From Tissierellia bacterium (GTDB lineage: Bacteria; Bacillota; Clostridia; Tissierellales; Peptoniphilaceae): a stretch of DNA of 45,436 nucleotides. Shown piece after piece: positions 7,298-16,285 of the stretch. The stretch's first letter is position 1, and every line of letters begins with the position of its first letter. A model generated the notes under the pieces. The model worked only from the letters and a program-made list of their open reading frames with translations. It had not been told where the DNA came from and searched no databases. Both the position numbers and the translations under genes were made by a program. The stretch is from positions 1 through 45,436 of the forward strand of contig JAAYEL010000076.1 of assembly GCA_012728755.1 (NCBI GenBank). The letters are read 5' to 3'.

Positions 7298-9187
7298 ATG
7301 AAAAAGATTTTAGATTCAATTTATTCGGATGGGACTAGTTTTTATGTATCAAACCCCTATCCAAGAAAAAATGAAAAGATAATGATAAAGTTAAGAATGA
7401 TAAAAAATGATGTGGTAAAAAAGGTATTCATTAGATATAAAAAGCTTGGTATGGAAATTGTTGAGCCGATGAAACTTGATTACGAGAAAAATGGACTTAG
7501 CTATTTTGTAGCTAGTGTGGTATGTGTAGAAGATAAGCTAAGTTATCAATTTTATATAACTACCGAAGATAAGATATATTTTTATACTCAATACAGGGTT
7601 AGTGATTATCTGCCTGATGAGTCACAAAACTTTCAGATTTTGGTAGACTATGATGCGCCTGTTTGGATGAGAAAAAGTGTATTTTACCAGATAATGGTCG
7701 ATAGATTTTTTAATGGAAAAAGTGAAATCACGCCAAATGAAAACTCATATACATATCAAGGTCATAGGCCTATGATTGAAAGATGGGGAGCTATTCCGAA
7801 AGAATATGAAGAAAGTCATTGTATGGATTTTTATGGCGGAGATTTATATGGCGTGATTGAAAAACTGGATTATCTTCAAGATCTGGGAGTAAATGCGCTA
7901 TATCTAAACCCAATATTTATATCTCCTACCATGCATAAATATGACGCGCTAGATTACTTTGAAGTTGACCCTCATTTTGGTGGCAATGAAACTTTAATCG
8001 AGCTTAGTAAAGAACTAAAGAAACGAGATATGAGATTAATGCTTGATATATCGGTTAATCATACAAGCAGTGCTTCTAAATGGTTCAATAAAGATTTGGA
8101 ATTTTATGATGCAAATGTCGGGGCATTTCACAATAAAGATTCAAAAGAAAGACAGTATTATTTTATAGAAGATGATGGGAAATATCATTGTTGGGCGGGG
8201 GTTGAGACGATGCCGACTTTGAATTATGGTTCTAAGAAACTAAGGGACATCATATATAAAAATGCCGATTCTGTCCTTAAAAAATGGTTAAAGCCACCCT
8301 ACGACATTGACGGATGGAGATTTGATGTGGCGGACGTGATGGCTCGTAATGAAAAAATAAATGTATATGAAGAGGTCTGGGAAGAGATAAACCATGAACT
8401 AAAAACTACTAAACTTGATAGTGTCATACTTGCTGAGGAGTGGATGGATGCCAGTGAAATGTATGGTAAATCTAAATGGGATTCGACTATGAACTATTTT
8501 TCATCAGCAAGGCCGATAAGAGAATTTGCGGGCGAAGGAGATTTGTTTATAAATAGAAATCCTTACTTAGCAAACATCAAATACGAAACGAGCGCGGAAA
8601 ACCTAAATGAAAGAATCCTTCAATTTGCTAGAAAAAATCCATCACAAATTCAATATCAGATGCTTAATTTAATCGATAGTCACGATGTTTCTAGACTTCA
8701 TAATAACCCAGAAATTGATTTTGATATATACAAAGGTGCAGTTGTCACTTTGCTTGGACTTCCTGGAGCTACAAGTATCTATTATGGCGATGAAAAATAT
8801 TTAGATGGTAGGATAAACTCCAACGAAGGTGCTAGATATCCAATGGATTGGTCAGAAAAATTACCTAAACAAAATCAGGAAATATTCGATTTATATAGAA
8901 AACTAATGAGACTTAAATCATCAGATGTGGCGCTTCAAGAAGGTGGCTTTGATATTGTCTATGCTAAGAATCAGGTTTTTGCATATGTTAGATTTACAGA
9001 AGATAAACTATATCTTTTCGTATGGTCAAAAAGTGAAAATAAAGAGCGATTCGAGTTAGACTTAGATAAATATGGTATGCAAACAAAAACTCCTAAAATA
9101 TTAACTGGAAACATATTATGCACGCAAGAGAAGTATAAACTAATCATAGAAGTAGATAAGAGAAGTCATGGGGTTGTAGAACTTTAA
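7298..9187 (+). CDS. Intracellular GH13 alpha-amylase (neopullulanase/cyclomaltodextrinase type)
   Basis: This 629-residue enzyme should hydrolyse alpha-1,4 (and perhaps alpha-1,6) bonds of maltodextrins in the cytoplasm, as it has no signal peptide. An N-terminal beta-rich domain (about 1-115) resembles the CBM34 module of neopullulanases. The catalytic barrel follows with all four GH13 regions: DISVNH (250-255), GWRFDVADV with nucleophile D343, ILAEEW with acid/base E380, and LIDSHD with D463. AAGGAG lies just upstream of ATG 7298. The gene follows Fic by 14 bases and is probably co-transcribed. No sugar transporter genes are in the window, so the exact substrate cannot be judged. Confidence 0.9.
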   Translation: MKKILDSIYSDGTSFYVSNPYPRKNEKIMIKLRMIKNDVVKKVFIRYKKLGMEIVEPMKLDYEKNGLSYFVASVVCVEDKLSYQFYITTEDKIYFYTQYRVSDYLPDESQNFQILVDYDAPVWMRKSVFYQIMVDRFFNGKSEITPNENSYTYQGHRPMIERWGAIPKEYEESHCMDFYGGDLYGVIEKLDYLQDLGVNALYLNPIFISPTMHKYDALDYFEVDPHFGGNETLIELSKELKKRDMRLMLDISVNHTSSASKWFNKDLEFYDANVGAFHNKDSKERQYYFIEDDGKYHCWAGVETMPTLNYGSKKLRDIIYKNADSVLKKWLKPPYDIDGWRFDVADVMARNEKINVYEEVWEEINHELKTTKLDSVILAEEWMDASEMYGKSKWDSTMNYFSSARPIREFAGEGDLFINRNPYLANIKYETSAENLNERILQFARKNPSQIQYQMLNLIDSHDVSRLHNNPEIDFDIYKGAVVTLLGLPGATSIYYGDEKYLDGRINSNEGARYPMDWSEKLPKQNQEIFDLYRKLMRLKSSDVALQEGGFDIVYAKNQVFAYVRFTEDKLYLFVWSKSENKERFELDLDKYGMQTKTPKILTGNILCTQEKYKLIIEVDKRSHGVVEL

Positions 9188-9279
9188 AGGAAGTTATTTA
9201 ATATTAATAAAGATATGTTTAGATTTCGAATAAATATTTAAATGATATATATTCTTGCCGTTTACTCATGGATGAAACG

Positions 9280-9308
9280 TTGAAAATTATTCCATTTAAT
9301 GATATAAT
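9280..9308 (+). promoter_or_regulatory. Sigma-A-type promoter
   Basis: TTGAAA at 9280-9285 and TATAAT at 9303-9308 are separated by 17 bp. Transcription would start near 9315 and read through the tiny ORF at 9358 into the exported-protein gene at 9447. Confidence 0.75.
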
Positions 9309-9357
9309 TAGTTAAAGGTTATAACATTAACGAAATAGCAGTAAGGAGGTAATAAGC

Positions 9358-9408
9358 ATGTTAACACTTAGTATTTCGAGGTGCAAAAATGGAGACTCTT
9401 TAATGTAG
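9358..9408 (+). CDS. Possible 16-residue peptide with a strong ribosome binding site
   Basis: An ATG at 9358 is preceded by AAGGAGGT at 9343-9350, one of the best Shine-Dalgarno matches in the window, and reads MLTLSISRCKNGDSLM before TAG at 9406-9408. It lies between the promoter at 9280-9308 and the exported-protein gene at 9447. It could be a leader peptide, a small functional peptide, or a remnant in which a start codon survived. The peptide has no recognisable signal or motif. Confidence 0.35.
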   Translation: MLTLSISRCKNGDSLM

Positions 9409-9446
9409 GGTTTCTAGTAGAAGTCTGTTCACAAGGAGGGTATATT

Positions 9447-10112
9447 ATGAAAAGAACACTATTAATAATTTCGGTATTTATGTTATCGCTAATTCTTACA
9501 TCAACATCTGATGTCTTGGCTCAGACAAATAACGAACTTAGTCGTGAACGTGAAAGTAAGCTAAACAGCAGAATAGAATTGTTTTTAGAGAAGAGAAATG
9601 ACGTTATGAATAGTAATGAAAGAACTTCTCTAAACGACCATAAAGAAATTGATAACACTTATGAAAAGATATTGGATATAGATAATGAAAAATTAAGTGT
9701 TTTTCTAGAAAAATATGATTTATTAAAAAAGCAAAATTATGAAGCTACACAAACTAGTACAATAGTTGTAAATGAAGATATTACAAAAACTTTAGAACAA
9801 GATGTATTAGGTAATAACGTAATAAGAGTTAAGCATTTTATAGAAGGTAAAGATACTATATCTGGAATAACTTTTGCTGATCACTCATTTTTTGAAATAA
9901 ACTATACATTTGTATTTGATAAAGATAATGATAGGCTTATAGATTATTATTCAGATGATAGTTCAGAAAAAGTTCTAATAAATGAAGATATGGATGAAAT
10001 GATAAAGTTGAATATCCAAGAAATGGAAAAGAGAAATTCTGAGGCAGAAGCCGTGATGAAACAATCTGGAAAGATTTGGGGAACTCGTAAATTATCTCAC
10101 TACGTGGTGTGA
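9447..10112 (+). CDS. Exported protein of unknown function
   Basis: This encodes a 221-residue secreted protein. The start at 9447 follows AAGGAGGG at 9433-9440 and gives a clean Sec signal peptide: MKR, a hydrophobic core and a predicted cleavage after the DVLA at residues 22-25. A frame extending upstream to 9381 would place the signal internally. The mature protein is hydrophilic and Lys/Glu-rich, helical in its first 80 residues, then apparently beta-rich; I recognise no domain. There is no sorting motif or membrane anchor, so it is probably released or loosely wall-bound. The next gene, a lipoprotein, starts 35 bases downstream and may be in the same transcript. Function unknown. Confidence 0.75.
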   Translation: MKRTLLIISVFMLSLILTSTSDVLAQTNNELSRERESKLNSRIELFLEKRNDVMNSNERTSLNDHKEIDNTYEKILDIDNEKLSVFLEKYDLLKKQNYEATQTSTIVVNEDITKTLEQDVLGNNVIRVKHFIEGKDTISGITFADHSFFEINYTFVFDKDNDRLIDYYSDDSSEKVLINEDMDEMIKLNIQEMEKRNSEAEAVMKQSGKIWGTRKLSHYVV

Positions 10113-10147
10113 TATAAAATCGAGGAACAAATTATAGGAGAAGAATC

Positions 10148-10642
10148 ATGAAAAAAAGAATAATTGCAGTATTACTAGCTTTAGTTACTATCCTAAGTTT
10201 TGCAGCTTGTTCAAAGACTTCAGCGTCAAATAAAGAGGTGACTAAATTGATTACACAGATGCATGAACTTTATAAGAAAGATCCGGTAATTGGCACTCAA
10301 GGTGTTGATAATGCTATGAAGAAATTTGATATACCAGAAGATAAGGTTAAAGATTTTACATCGGAAGAACTTTTAGAACTTACTCTTAATCATCCTCATA
10401 TACACTTAATATCAGCATATAATGATAGAATGACTATGATAGGACTTTTAGAAAATGGATTTACTCCGTTTAGATTATTTTTACAAAAAGATGATGCAAA
10501 AACTGTTGTAGCATCATTCACAGAGTCTTATAAGCCAAGTAGAGATATTAATGAAGTTGATGAAAATTCTATTAAAGAAACTTTGATTGGTATCAGAGAT
10601 AGATTAGACAATAAAGAAACTTCATATGTCACTGACAAGTAA
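10148..10642 (+). CDS. Small lipoprotein, unknown function
   Basis: This encodes a 164-residue lipoprotein. The signal is textbook: MKKR, a hydrophobic stretch of about 14 residues and the lipobox FAAC with Cys near residue 21. AGGAGAAG lies upstream of the ATG. The mature part is short, with an alternating helical pattern and no recognised domain. It follows the exported protein gene by 35 bases and is closed by the hairpin at 10663-10693, so the pair forms a unit transcribed from 9280-9308. A role at the cell surface is likely from the signal alone; anything more would be guesswork. Confidence 0.8.
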   Translation: MKKRIIAVLLALVTILSFAACSKTSASNKEVTKLITQMHELYKKDPVIGTQGVDNAMKKFDIPEDKVKDFTSEELLELTLNHPHIHLISAYNDRMTMIGLLENGFTPFRLFLQKDDAKTVVASFTESYKPSRDINEVDENSIKETLIGIRDRLDNKETSYVTDK

Positions 10643-10662
10643 TATGATAAATAGAAAAATTA

Positions 10663-10693
10663 AGGGATTAGCTCGTTTGAGTTAATCCTTTTT
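10663..10693 (+). terminator. Terminator after the small lipoprotein
   Basis: GGATTA (10665-10670) pairs with TAATCC (10683-10688), with a further CTC/GAG pairing inside, followed by TTTTTCGTTTT. It separates the exported-protein pair from the prmA cluster. Confidence 0.7.
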
Positions 10694-10749
10694 CGTTTTA
10701 TAAGTGGTATTTTACTTGCTTATAAGCTAAAATAGAATTGAGGTGAAAT

Positions 10750-11667
10750 ATGAATGATTTTTTATTAATTAAGTTTTCTTTGGATAGAAAATTTGATGAT
10801 TTTATACAAAATACTATATATGGTTACGAGATTGTAGGCTTTGAGATAGATGACCCAAGAGAAAAGCTTCAGTTGATTGAGGATTTGCCAGTTTGGGAGG
10901 TATCAGATCTTAAGATTGTCGATGATGGCAATATCAAATATGGGGTTTATTTTACAAAGGATGATAGTGGTAAAAGACAGATGGCAAACCTTATAGATTT
11001 TTTAGAAAAGAATATTGAAGGTTTCTCATATAGTTTCGAGCAAATCGATAATTCGAATTGGGAAGAAGAGTGGAAAAAATCCTATAAATCATTTGGTATT
11101 GGAGAGAAGATTTTGGTCAAGCCAAGTTGGGAAGAAATTGAGAAAACAGATAAGATTGTTATCGAGATAGATCCAAAAATGGCTTTTGGTACAGGAACTC
11201 ATGAGACGACAGCTCTTTGCATGGCCTATGTTGAAAATGAAGATTTAACAGGAAAAACTGTGCTAGATATCGGTAGTGGCTCAGGTATACTTTCCATACT
11301 TGCCAGCAAGCTGGGTGCTAAAAAAGTGGATGCCTGTGATATAGATCCTATCGCAATTGAGAGTGCTAAGGAAAATATCAAGATAAATAAGACGGATAAT
11401 GTATCAGTCTTCTATTCAGATTTACTATCAGAAGTAGATGGAAAATATGATATGATTTTTGCCAACATCCTAGCTGAGATAATAGTGATACTTCTTGATG
11501 ATGTGGATGATTATCTAAATGATGAAGGTATATTGATACTTTCAGGAATCATAAATCCAAATGCCTATCTTGTGAAGGATAAACTTAGAGAAATAAATTA
11601 TGAGATTATTGATGATATACAAGATGGAGAATGGACATTGATAGCTGCGAGGAGAAAAGATGTATAG
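10750..11667 (+). CDS. prmA: Ribosomal protein L11 methyltransferase
   Basis: PrmA uses S-adenosylmethionine to methylate lysines and the N-terminus of ribosomal protein L11. The 305-residue length matches the family. The N-terminal substrate-recognition domain (about 1-110) is followed by the class I methyltransferase domain with the family signature MAFGTGTHETT and the SAM-binding motif VLDIGSGSGILSI. A conserved FANILAEI block near the C-terminal third matches the NPPF-like active-site position of this family. GAGGTG precedes the ATG. The gene overlaps rsmE by 8 bases, a common prmA-rsmE-mtaB arrangement in Firmicutes, where it normally follows dnaK-dnaJ. Confidence 0.95.
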   Translation: MNDFLLIKFSLDRKFDDFIQNTIYGYEIVGFEIDDPREKLQLIEDLPVWEVSDLKIVDDGNIKYGVYFTKDDSGKRQMANLIDFLEKNIEGFSYSFEQIDNSNWEEEWKKSYKSFGIGEKILVKPSWEEIEKTDKIVIEIDPKMAFGTGTHETTALCMAYVENEDLTGKTVLDIGSGSGILSILASKLGAKKVDACDIDPIAIESAKENIKINKTDNVSVFYSDLLSEVDGKYDMIFANILAEIIVILLDDVDDYLNDEGILILSGIINPNAYLVKDKLREINYEIIDDIQDGEWTLIAARRKDV

Positions 11668-12397
11668 ATTTTTTGAACAAGAAAACGCGTTAAAAAGTGA
11701 TAGTCTTTATCTAAATAGCGAAAATACTCATCATATTTTGAATGTTTTGAGGATGCGAGAAGATGAGCTTTTTGAAGTTGTCATTGATAAGAAAGTATAT
11801 CTTGGGAATTTTACAAAAAAAGAAGGCGAATCATTGGTGGTAAATGTTAAAGATATATATGAAGATACAAATGAATCCAAAATCAAGATTCATCTGTATC
11901 AAGGTTTACCAAAATCCGACAAATTAGAACTAATAATTCAAAAATGCATAGAATTAGGTGTAAGCGAGATAACACCTTTTACGAGCAGTAGAACCATCGT
12001 AAAATGGGATGTAAAAAAAGAATCCAAGAAACTAAAACGATATGAAGATATCGCAGAAGCTGCAGCTAAGCAATCAAAACGTGGTTATATCCCAAAGATT
12101 AATGGGGTCATTGATTTTGGTATGCTAATAGAACAGATTAAAGATAATGTCAGTATATTAGCTTATGAAAATAGAGGGAATTCTCTTAGAAATGTATTAA
12201 GAGATGAAGCGAGTAAAAATATTAATATAATTATTGGACCAGAAGGTGGATTTTCAGAGCAGGAGGTTGAATCCTTGGCTGAAAATGGAGCAAAAGTGGT
12301 TCATTTAGGAAATAGAATACTAAGAACTGAAACAGCAGCCATAGCATTAGTGGCTATGATTCAGTATGAAATTGGAGATGTTAATGAAGAAATTTGA
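11660..12397 (+). CDS. rsmE: 16S rRNA m3U1498 methyltransferase
   Basis: RsmE makes N3-methyluridine at position 1498 of 16S rRNA using SAM. The 245-residue protein has the N-terminal PUA-like RNA-binding part (about 1-70) and a SPOUT methyltransferase domain. The latter shows the knot-forming sequences IIIGPEGGFSEQE and HLGNRILRTETAA that are diagnostic for RsmE, as well as the GLPKSDKLELIIQKCIELG helix typical of the family. GGAG lies 9 bases before the ATG inside the prmA 3' end. Both neighbours overlap it, so all three genes should be translated together. Confidence 0.95.
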   Translation: MYRFFEQENALKSDSLYLNSENTHHILNVLRMREDELFEVVIDKKVYLGNFTKKEGESLVVNVKDIYEDTNESKIKIHLYQGLPKSDKLELIIQKCIELGVSEITPFTSSRTIVKWDVKKESKKLKRYEDIAEAAAKQSKRGYIPKINGVIDFGMLIEQIKDNVSILAYENRGNSLRNVLRDEASKNINIIIGPEGGFSEQEVESLAENGAKVVHLGNRILRTETAAIALVAMIQYEIGDVNEEI

Positions 12398-13688
12398 TGT
12401 AGTAACCTTAGGATGTAAGGTTAATCAATATGAAAGTGAAGCTTTAGAAAAGCTATTTGAGACAAGCGGCTACGAAAAAGTACAGGGTAAGGAAGCTGCT
12501 GATGTTTATGTCATAAATACATGTACAGTTACAGGACAAGCTGCTGCTAAATCAAGACAGCAGGTATCAAGAGCAAAGAAGAAAAATCCAAATGCAAAGA
12601 TAGCAGTTATTGGATGTTATTCTCAAGTAACGCCAGAAGAGATAGAGGCACTTGGTGGCGTTGATGTTATTATCGGAACTAAGCATAGAGGTAGAGTGAT
12701 TGAACTTTTAGAAGAAAGTGAAAGACTTGGAAGTACTATTAATATAGTTGATAATATAAAACAAAACCAAGAATTTGATGAACTTGATTCATCTACGGAA
12801 AGGGATATGACAAGAGCATATCTAAAGATACAAGAAGGATGCAATATGTATTGTAGCTATTGTATCATCCCATATGCAAGAGGGCCTATATCATCCAGAG
12901 AGATTGATAATATAGTTGAAGAAACTCAAAATCTAGCAGATAAGGGCTATAAAGAAGTGGTATTAACAGGTATACATGTTGAATCTTATGGAAAAGATAA
13001 GGGCAAAGAATACTATAGATTGATTGATGTGGTTGAGAGGGTGGCTGAGGTTAATGGAATTGAGAGGATTCGTTTATCATCAGTTGAACCTAGAGTTATC
13101 ACGGACGAGTTTTTAGAAAGATACAAAGATACTAAAAAGGGCTGTGACCATTTTCATTTATCATTGCAAAGTGGTTCGGATACCATATTAAAGGCGATGA
13201 ATAGAAAATATACAACAGCTGAATATAAAGAAAAAGTAGATTTAATTAGAAAGTATCTTCCAAAGGCTAGTATCACTACAGATATCATCGTTGGTTTTCC
13301 TGGTGAGACGAAGGAACTTTTCGAAGAGACTATGAGCTTTGTTGATAATATTACATTTGCTAAGATACATGTATTTCCTTTTTCTAGAAGAGAAGGAACG
13401 CCAGCTTATGATTTTCCAAATCAGGTTCAAGGACCGGATAAAAAGCAAAGAGCGCATGATTTATCACTAAAAGAAGAAAAGATATCTGAGGATTTTTTAG
13501 ACTCATTTATTGGAGATAATTTGGATGTGTTATTTGAATTTGATTCATCACAGCCACAATTTAGCGAAGGGTATAGTACCAACTATTTGAGAGTTAAGGT
13601 TCAAAGAGATGATGATTTAATCAACCAAATAAGAACAGTAAAGATTATGGAAAGAGAAGGACAAGTACTTAAGGGAATCGTAATTTAA
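12384..13688 (+). CDS. mtaB: tRNA t6A37 methylthiotransferase
   Basis: MtaB is a radical-SAM enzyme that converts t6A37 to ms2t6A37 in tRNAs reading ANN codons. Of the possible starts, ATG 12384 is chosen because GGAG at 12374-12377 is well spaced and the protein then begins MKKFDVVTLGCKVNQYE, the normal family N-terminus. The 434-residue product has the N-terminal methylthiotransferase domain with its three cysteines (C12, the CTVT cysteine and the GCYSQ cysteine), the radical-SAM triad in GCNMYCSYC, and a C-terminal TRAM-like region. It overlaps rsmE by 14 bases and is followed closely by the HIT gene. Confidence 0.94.
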   Translation: MKKFDVVTLGCKVNQYESEALEKLFETSGYEKVQGKEAADVYVINTCTVTGQAAAKSRQQVSRAKKKNPNAKIAVIGCYSQVTPEEIEALGGVDVIIGTKHRGRVIELLEESERLGSTINIVDNIKQNQEFDELDSSTERDMTRAYLKIQEGCNMYCSYCIIPYARGPISSREIDNIVEETQNLADKGYKEVVLTGIHVESYGKDKGKEYYRLIDVVERVAEVNGIERIRLSSVEPRVITDEFLERYKDTKKGCDHFHLSLQSGSDTILKAMNRKYTTAEYKEKVDLIRKYLPKASITTDIIVGFPGETKELFEETMSFVDNITFAKIHVFPFSRREGTPAYDFPNQVQGPDKKQRAHDLSLKEEKISEDFLDSFIGDNLDVLFEFDSSQPQFSEGYSTNYLRVKVQRDDDLINQIRTVKIMEREGQVLKGIVI

Positions 13689-13700
13689 TAGGAGGATTCT

Positions 13701-14039
13701 ATGGATTGTATATTTTGTAAATTAGCGAATAAAGAGATACCAACACAGGTGGTTTATGAGGATGAATATGTTTTTGCCTTCAACGACACAGATCCTAAAG
13801 CACCAATTCATCTACTATTTATCCCTAAAAAACATATATCATCTAATAATGATGTAGAAAATGATGATATGATTATGGCTCATATTTTTAGTGCTATTAG
13901 AAAAGTGGCTAAGGATATGGGATTCGATAAAGATGGCTATAGAATAGTAAATAATGTTGGTGATGATGGAGGACAAAGTGTTCATCATATACATTTTCAT
14001 GTGATGGCTGGAAGAAAAATGCTTTGGCCGGCAGGATAA
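13701..14039 (+). CDS. HIT-family nucleotide hydrolase (HinT-like)
   Basis: HinT-like proteins hydrolyse purine nucleoside phosphoramidates and related adducts in the cytoplasm. This 112-residue protein has the normal family length and the histidine triad H96-I-H98-F-H100 followed by VMAGR. It also has the N-terminal zinc-site cysteines C3 and C6 in CIFC and the conserved IPKKHI segment. AGGAGG is 7 bases upstream of the ATG. It follows mtaB by 12 bases, and the position downstream of prmA-rsmE-mtaB is a known Firmicute arrangement. The physiological substrate is not indicated by the context. Confidence 0.93.
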   Translation: MDCIFCKLANKEIPTQVVYEDEYVFAFNDTDPKAPIHLLFIPKKHISSNNDVENDDMIMAHIFSAIRKVAKDMGFDKDGYRIVNNVGDDGGQSVHHIHFHVMAGRKMLWPAG

Positions 14040-14043
14040 GATT

Positions 14044-14850
14044 ATGAAAAAAATACTATCTCTATTTACACTTCTATTAGCTCTAACACTTTTAAGTTCA
14101 TGTGGCTTAAATGAGCCTATGAAAGTGGAAAAACCCGAAGATGCTACTAGCGAGGATGTTAATAAACCTATAGATAAAAACCCCGATGTTGAAGATGAAA
14201 GAAATTTTGAAGAAATAGCTTATCAAGAACAAATGAACAGAATTCGTCAGATGTATCCAAATATTAAAAGTGCTACAGATTTTAATGAAAACGGGATTGA
14301 TGACTACAGTGATTTTGTTAATGGAGCTAGAAAAGATGCTATAAATCATCCAATATATGACCCTGCCTATGTGGGCACTAACAAGGGATATCCAGCGCCT
14401 GAAAGAGGGGTTTGTACGGATGTTATTTGGCGAGCATTTAAGGAAGCGGGCTATTCGATTAGATCGATGCTAAATAATGATATAGAAAACGATCCTGGTT
14501 CATATACTCTTTATGGACCATTTGATGGATATATTGAATTTAGAAGAGTTAATTCGATGAGACCATTTTTAGAGAAGTATTTTAAAGTATTACCAAATGA
14601 GTTAGAAGATCCAAATGATTGGCAGCCAGGAGATATAGTTATTTTTAATCCTGATGATTACCATATTGGGCTATTATCAGATAATAGAAACCTAGATGGA
14701 TTCCCACTGGTATTTCACAATCAGGGGCAGTCAGAAAGGGAAGAGGATTTTCTAAGTAAAAGAGAGATTTCTGGGCATTTTAGATTTGTTCCAGAAGATA
14801 TACCGCAAGGAGTTTTAGTTCCTTGGGAGGATGGAGAAGATGGACAGTAA
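14044..14850 (+). CDS. DUF1287-domain lipoprotein
   Basis: This 268-residue lipoprotein begins with MKK, a hydrophobic stretch and the lipobox LSSC at about residue 20. A Glu/Lys/Pro-rich linker (about 25-60) leads to a domain resembling DUF1287: GVCTDVIWRAFKEAGY with a conserved Cys-Thr-Asp, then GDIVIF and the histidine in YHIGLLSD and a late FHN. A Cys followed by a His in this order is reminiscent of NlpC/P60-like papain-fold enzymes, so a peptidoglycan hydrolase role is possible but not shown. AGGA precedes the ATG. Its last 11 bases overlap the flavoprotein gene, and it directly follows the HIT gene. Confidence 0.8.
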   Translation: MKKILSLFTLLLALTLLSSCGLNEPMKVEKPEDATSEDVNKPIDKNPDVEDERNFEEIAYQEQMNRIRQMYPNIKSATDFNENGIDDYSDFVNGARKDAINHPIYDPAYVGTNKGYPAPERGVCTDVIWRAFKEAGYSIRSMLNNDIENDPGSYTLYGPFDGYIEFRRVNSMRPFLEKYFKVLPNELEDPNDWQPGDIVIFNPDDYHIGLLSDNRNLDGFPLVFHNQGQSEREEDFLSKREISGHFRFVPEDIPQGVLVPWEDGEDGQ

Positions 14851-16279
14851 TAGCAGGATATATGATTGTATCATAATTGGTGGAGGTGTCATTGGCACCT
14901 CTATTGCCTACCAATTGGCTAGAAAAAAAGGCGATTTTTTGCTTTTGGAAAAGCAAAATGATATTTGTTTTGGGACTTCTAAAGCAAACTCTGGGATAGC
15001 TCATGGTGGTTATGATGCTAAACCGGGAAGTAATAAAGCCAAGTTTAATGTCCTTGGGATTAATATGATGTCGAAACTTAATGAGGATTTACAGTTCCTA
15101 TATAAGGAAATTGGTGCTCTAGTAATCTGTCATAGCGAAGAGGATTTACCTAGACTTAAAGAAATCTACAACCGTGGATTGGAAAATGGAGTTGAAGGGT
15201 TATCGATACTAAATAGAGAACAAATCCTAGAAATCGAGCCAAATATAGCTGATGATGTTGTTTATGCGCTACATAGTAAAAAAGCAGGAATAGTAAATCC
15301 CTTTTTAATGACAGTTGCTTTTGCGCAAATGGCAAATATAAATGGCGTAGACTTGAGGATGAATCAAGAAGTATTAAATATAGAAAAACTAGATGATAAA
15401 TGGTTATTAAAAACCAAGGACAATCAATACATAACAAAGACTATAGTTAATGCTGCTGGAGTTTATTCTGATAATTTAAGTAATATGATTTCTGATAATA
15501 AATATGAGATACGTGCTAGAAAAGGTGAATACATATTACTTGATAAGGAAAGCTATGGCGTGGTTAACTCTGTTATTTTTGATTTGCCGACTCATAGAGG
15601 AAAGGGAGTACTTGTAGCTCCAACCAGTGATAATAATATTATAGTCGGACCAACTTCAAGGTTTATAGAAGGTAAAGATGATATATCAACATCTTCTGAG
15701 GGTCTTGATAAAGTTATTGAACTTAGTGGATATATGGTTAAAAACATTGAATACGCATCAGTGATTACTTCTTTTACTGGTCTTAGAGCTCATGAGACGG
15801 GCGATGATTTTATCTTAAATGAGGAAAAGCCAGGATTTTTCAACTGTGTGGGTATCGAGTCTCCAGGGTTAACCGCAGCACCAGCTATAGGAGTTTATAT
15901 GGCTGATTTAGTTTCTAAGAAGTTAGGATTAGAAGATAATGAGCATTTTATAGAGAAAAGAAATCCGATTGAACGTATAGCAGAAGTTGATTACGAAGCG
16001 CTTGAAAAACTTATCAAGGAAGATAGAAGATTTGCTAATGTAATTTGTAGATGCGAGAAAGTAAGCGAGATGGAAATTATTGATGCTCTAAATACACCTG
16101 TACCTGCTAATTCACTTGATGGTATAAAGCTTAGGACAAGAGCGATGGCTGGTAGATGTCAGGGTGGATTTTGTATACCTAAGATACTTGAGATAATTAA
16201 GAGAGAAAAAGATATAGATTATGAATCTATTCTTAAAAATAATGAAGGATCAACTTTGATAGTTGGTAAGACAAAGTAG
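14840..16279 (+). CDS. GlpA-like FAD-dependent dehydrogenase with BFD-like [2Fe-2S] domain
   Basis: This resembles anaerobic glycerol-3-phosphate dehydrogenase subunit A and related 2-hydroxyacid oxidoreductases. The 479-residue protein has an N-terminal FAD-binding GGGVIGTSIA motif, a DAO-type fold through about residue 370, and a C-terminal BFD-like iron-sulfur domain with cysteines in ICRCEK and RCQGGFC. The start at 14840 is preferred to the ATG at 14831: GGGAGG at 14825-14830 is directly against the first but well spaced from the second. It is followed by a second flavoprotein and a DUF1667 gene, a trio conserved in many Firmicutes. No glycerol kinase or facilitator gene is nearby, so the substrate stays uncertain. 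Confidence 0.85.
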   Translation: MDSNSRIYDCIIIGGGVIGTSIAYQLARKKGDFLLLEKQNDICFGTSKANSGIAHGGYDAKPGSNKAKFNVLGINMMSKLNEDLQFLYKEIGALVICHSEEDLPRLKEIYNRGLENGVEGLSILNREQILEIEPNIADDVVYALHSKKAGIVNPFLMTVAFAQMANINGVDLRMNQEVLNIEKLDDKWLLKTKDNQYITKTIVNAAGVYSDNLSNMISDNKYEIRARKGEYILLDKESYGVVNSVIFDLPTHRGKGVLVAPTSDNNIIVGPTSRFIEGKDDISTSSEGLDKVIELSGYMVKNIEYASVITSFTGLRAHETGDDFILNEEKPGFFNCVGIESPGLTAAPAIGVYMADLVSKKLGLEDNEHFIEKRNPIERIAEVDYEALEKLIKEDRRFANVICRCEKVSEMEIIDALNTPVPANSLDGIKLRTRAMAGRCQGGFCIPKILEIIKREKDIDYESILKNNEGSTLIVGKTK

Positions 16280-16285
16280 GTTATT

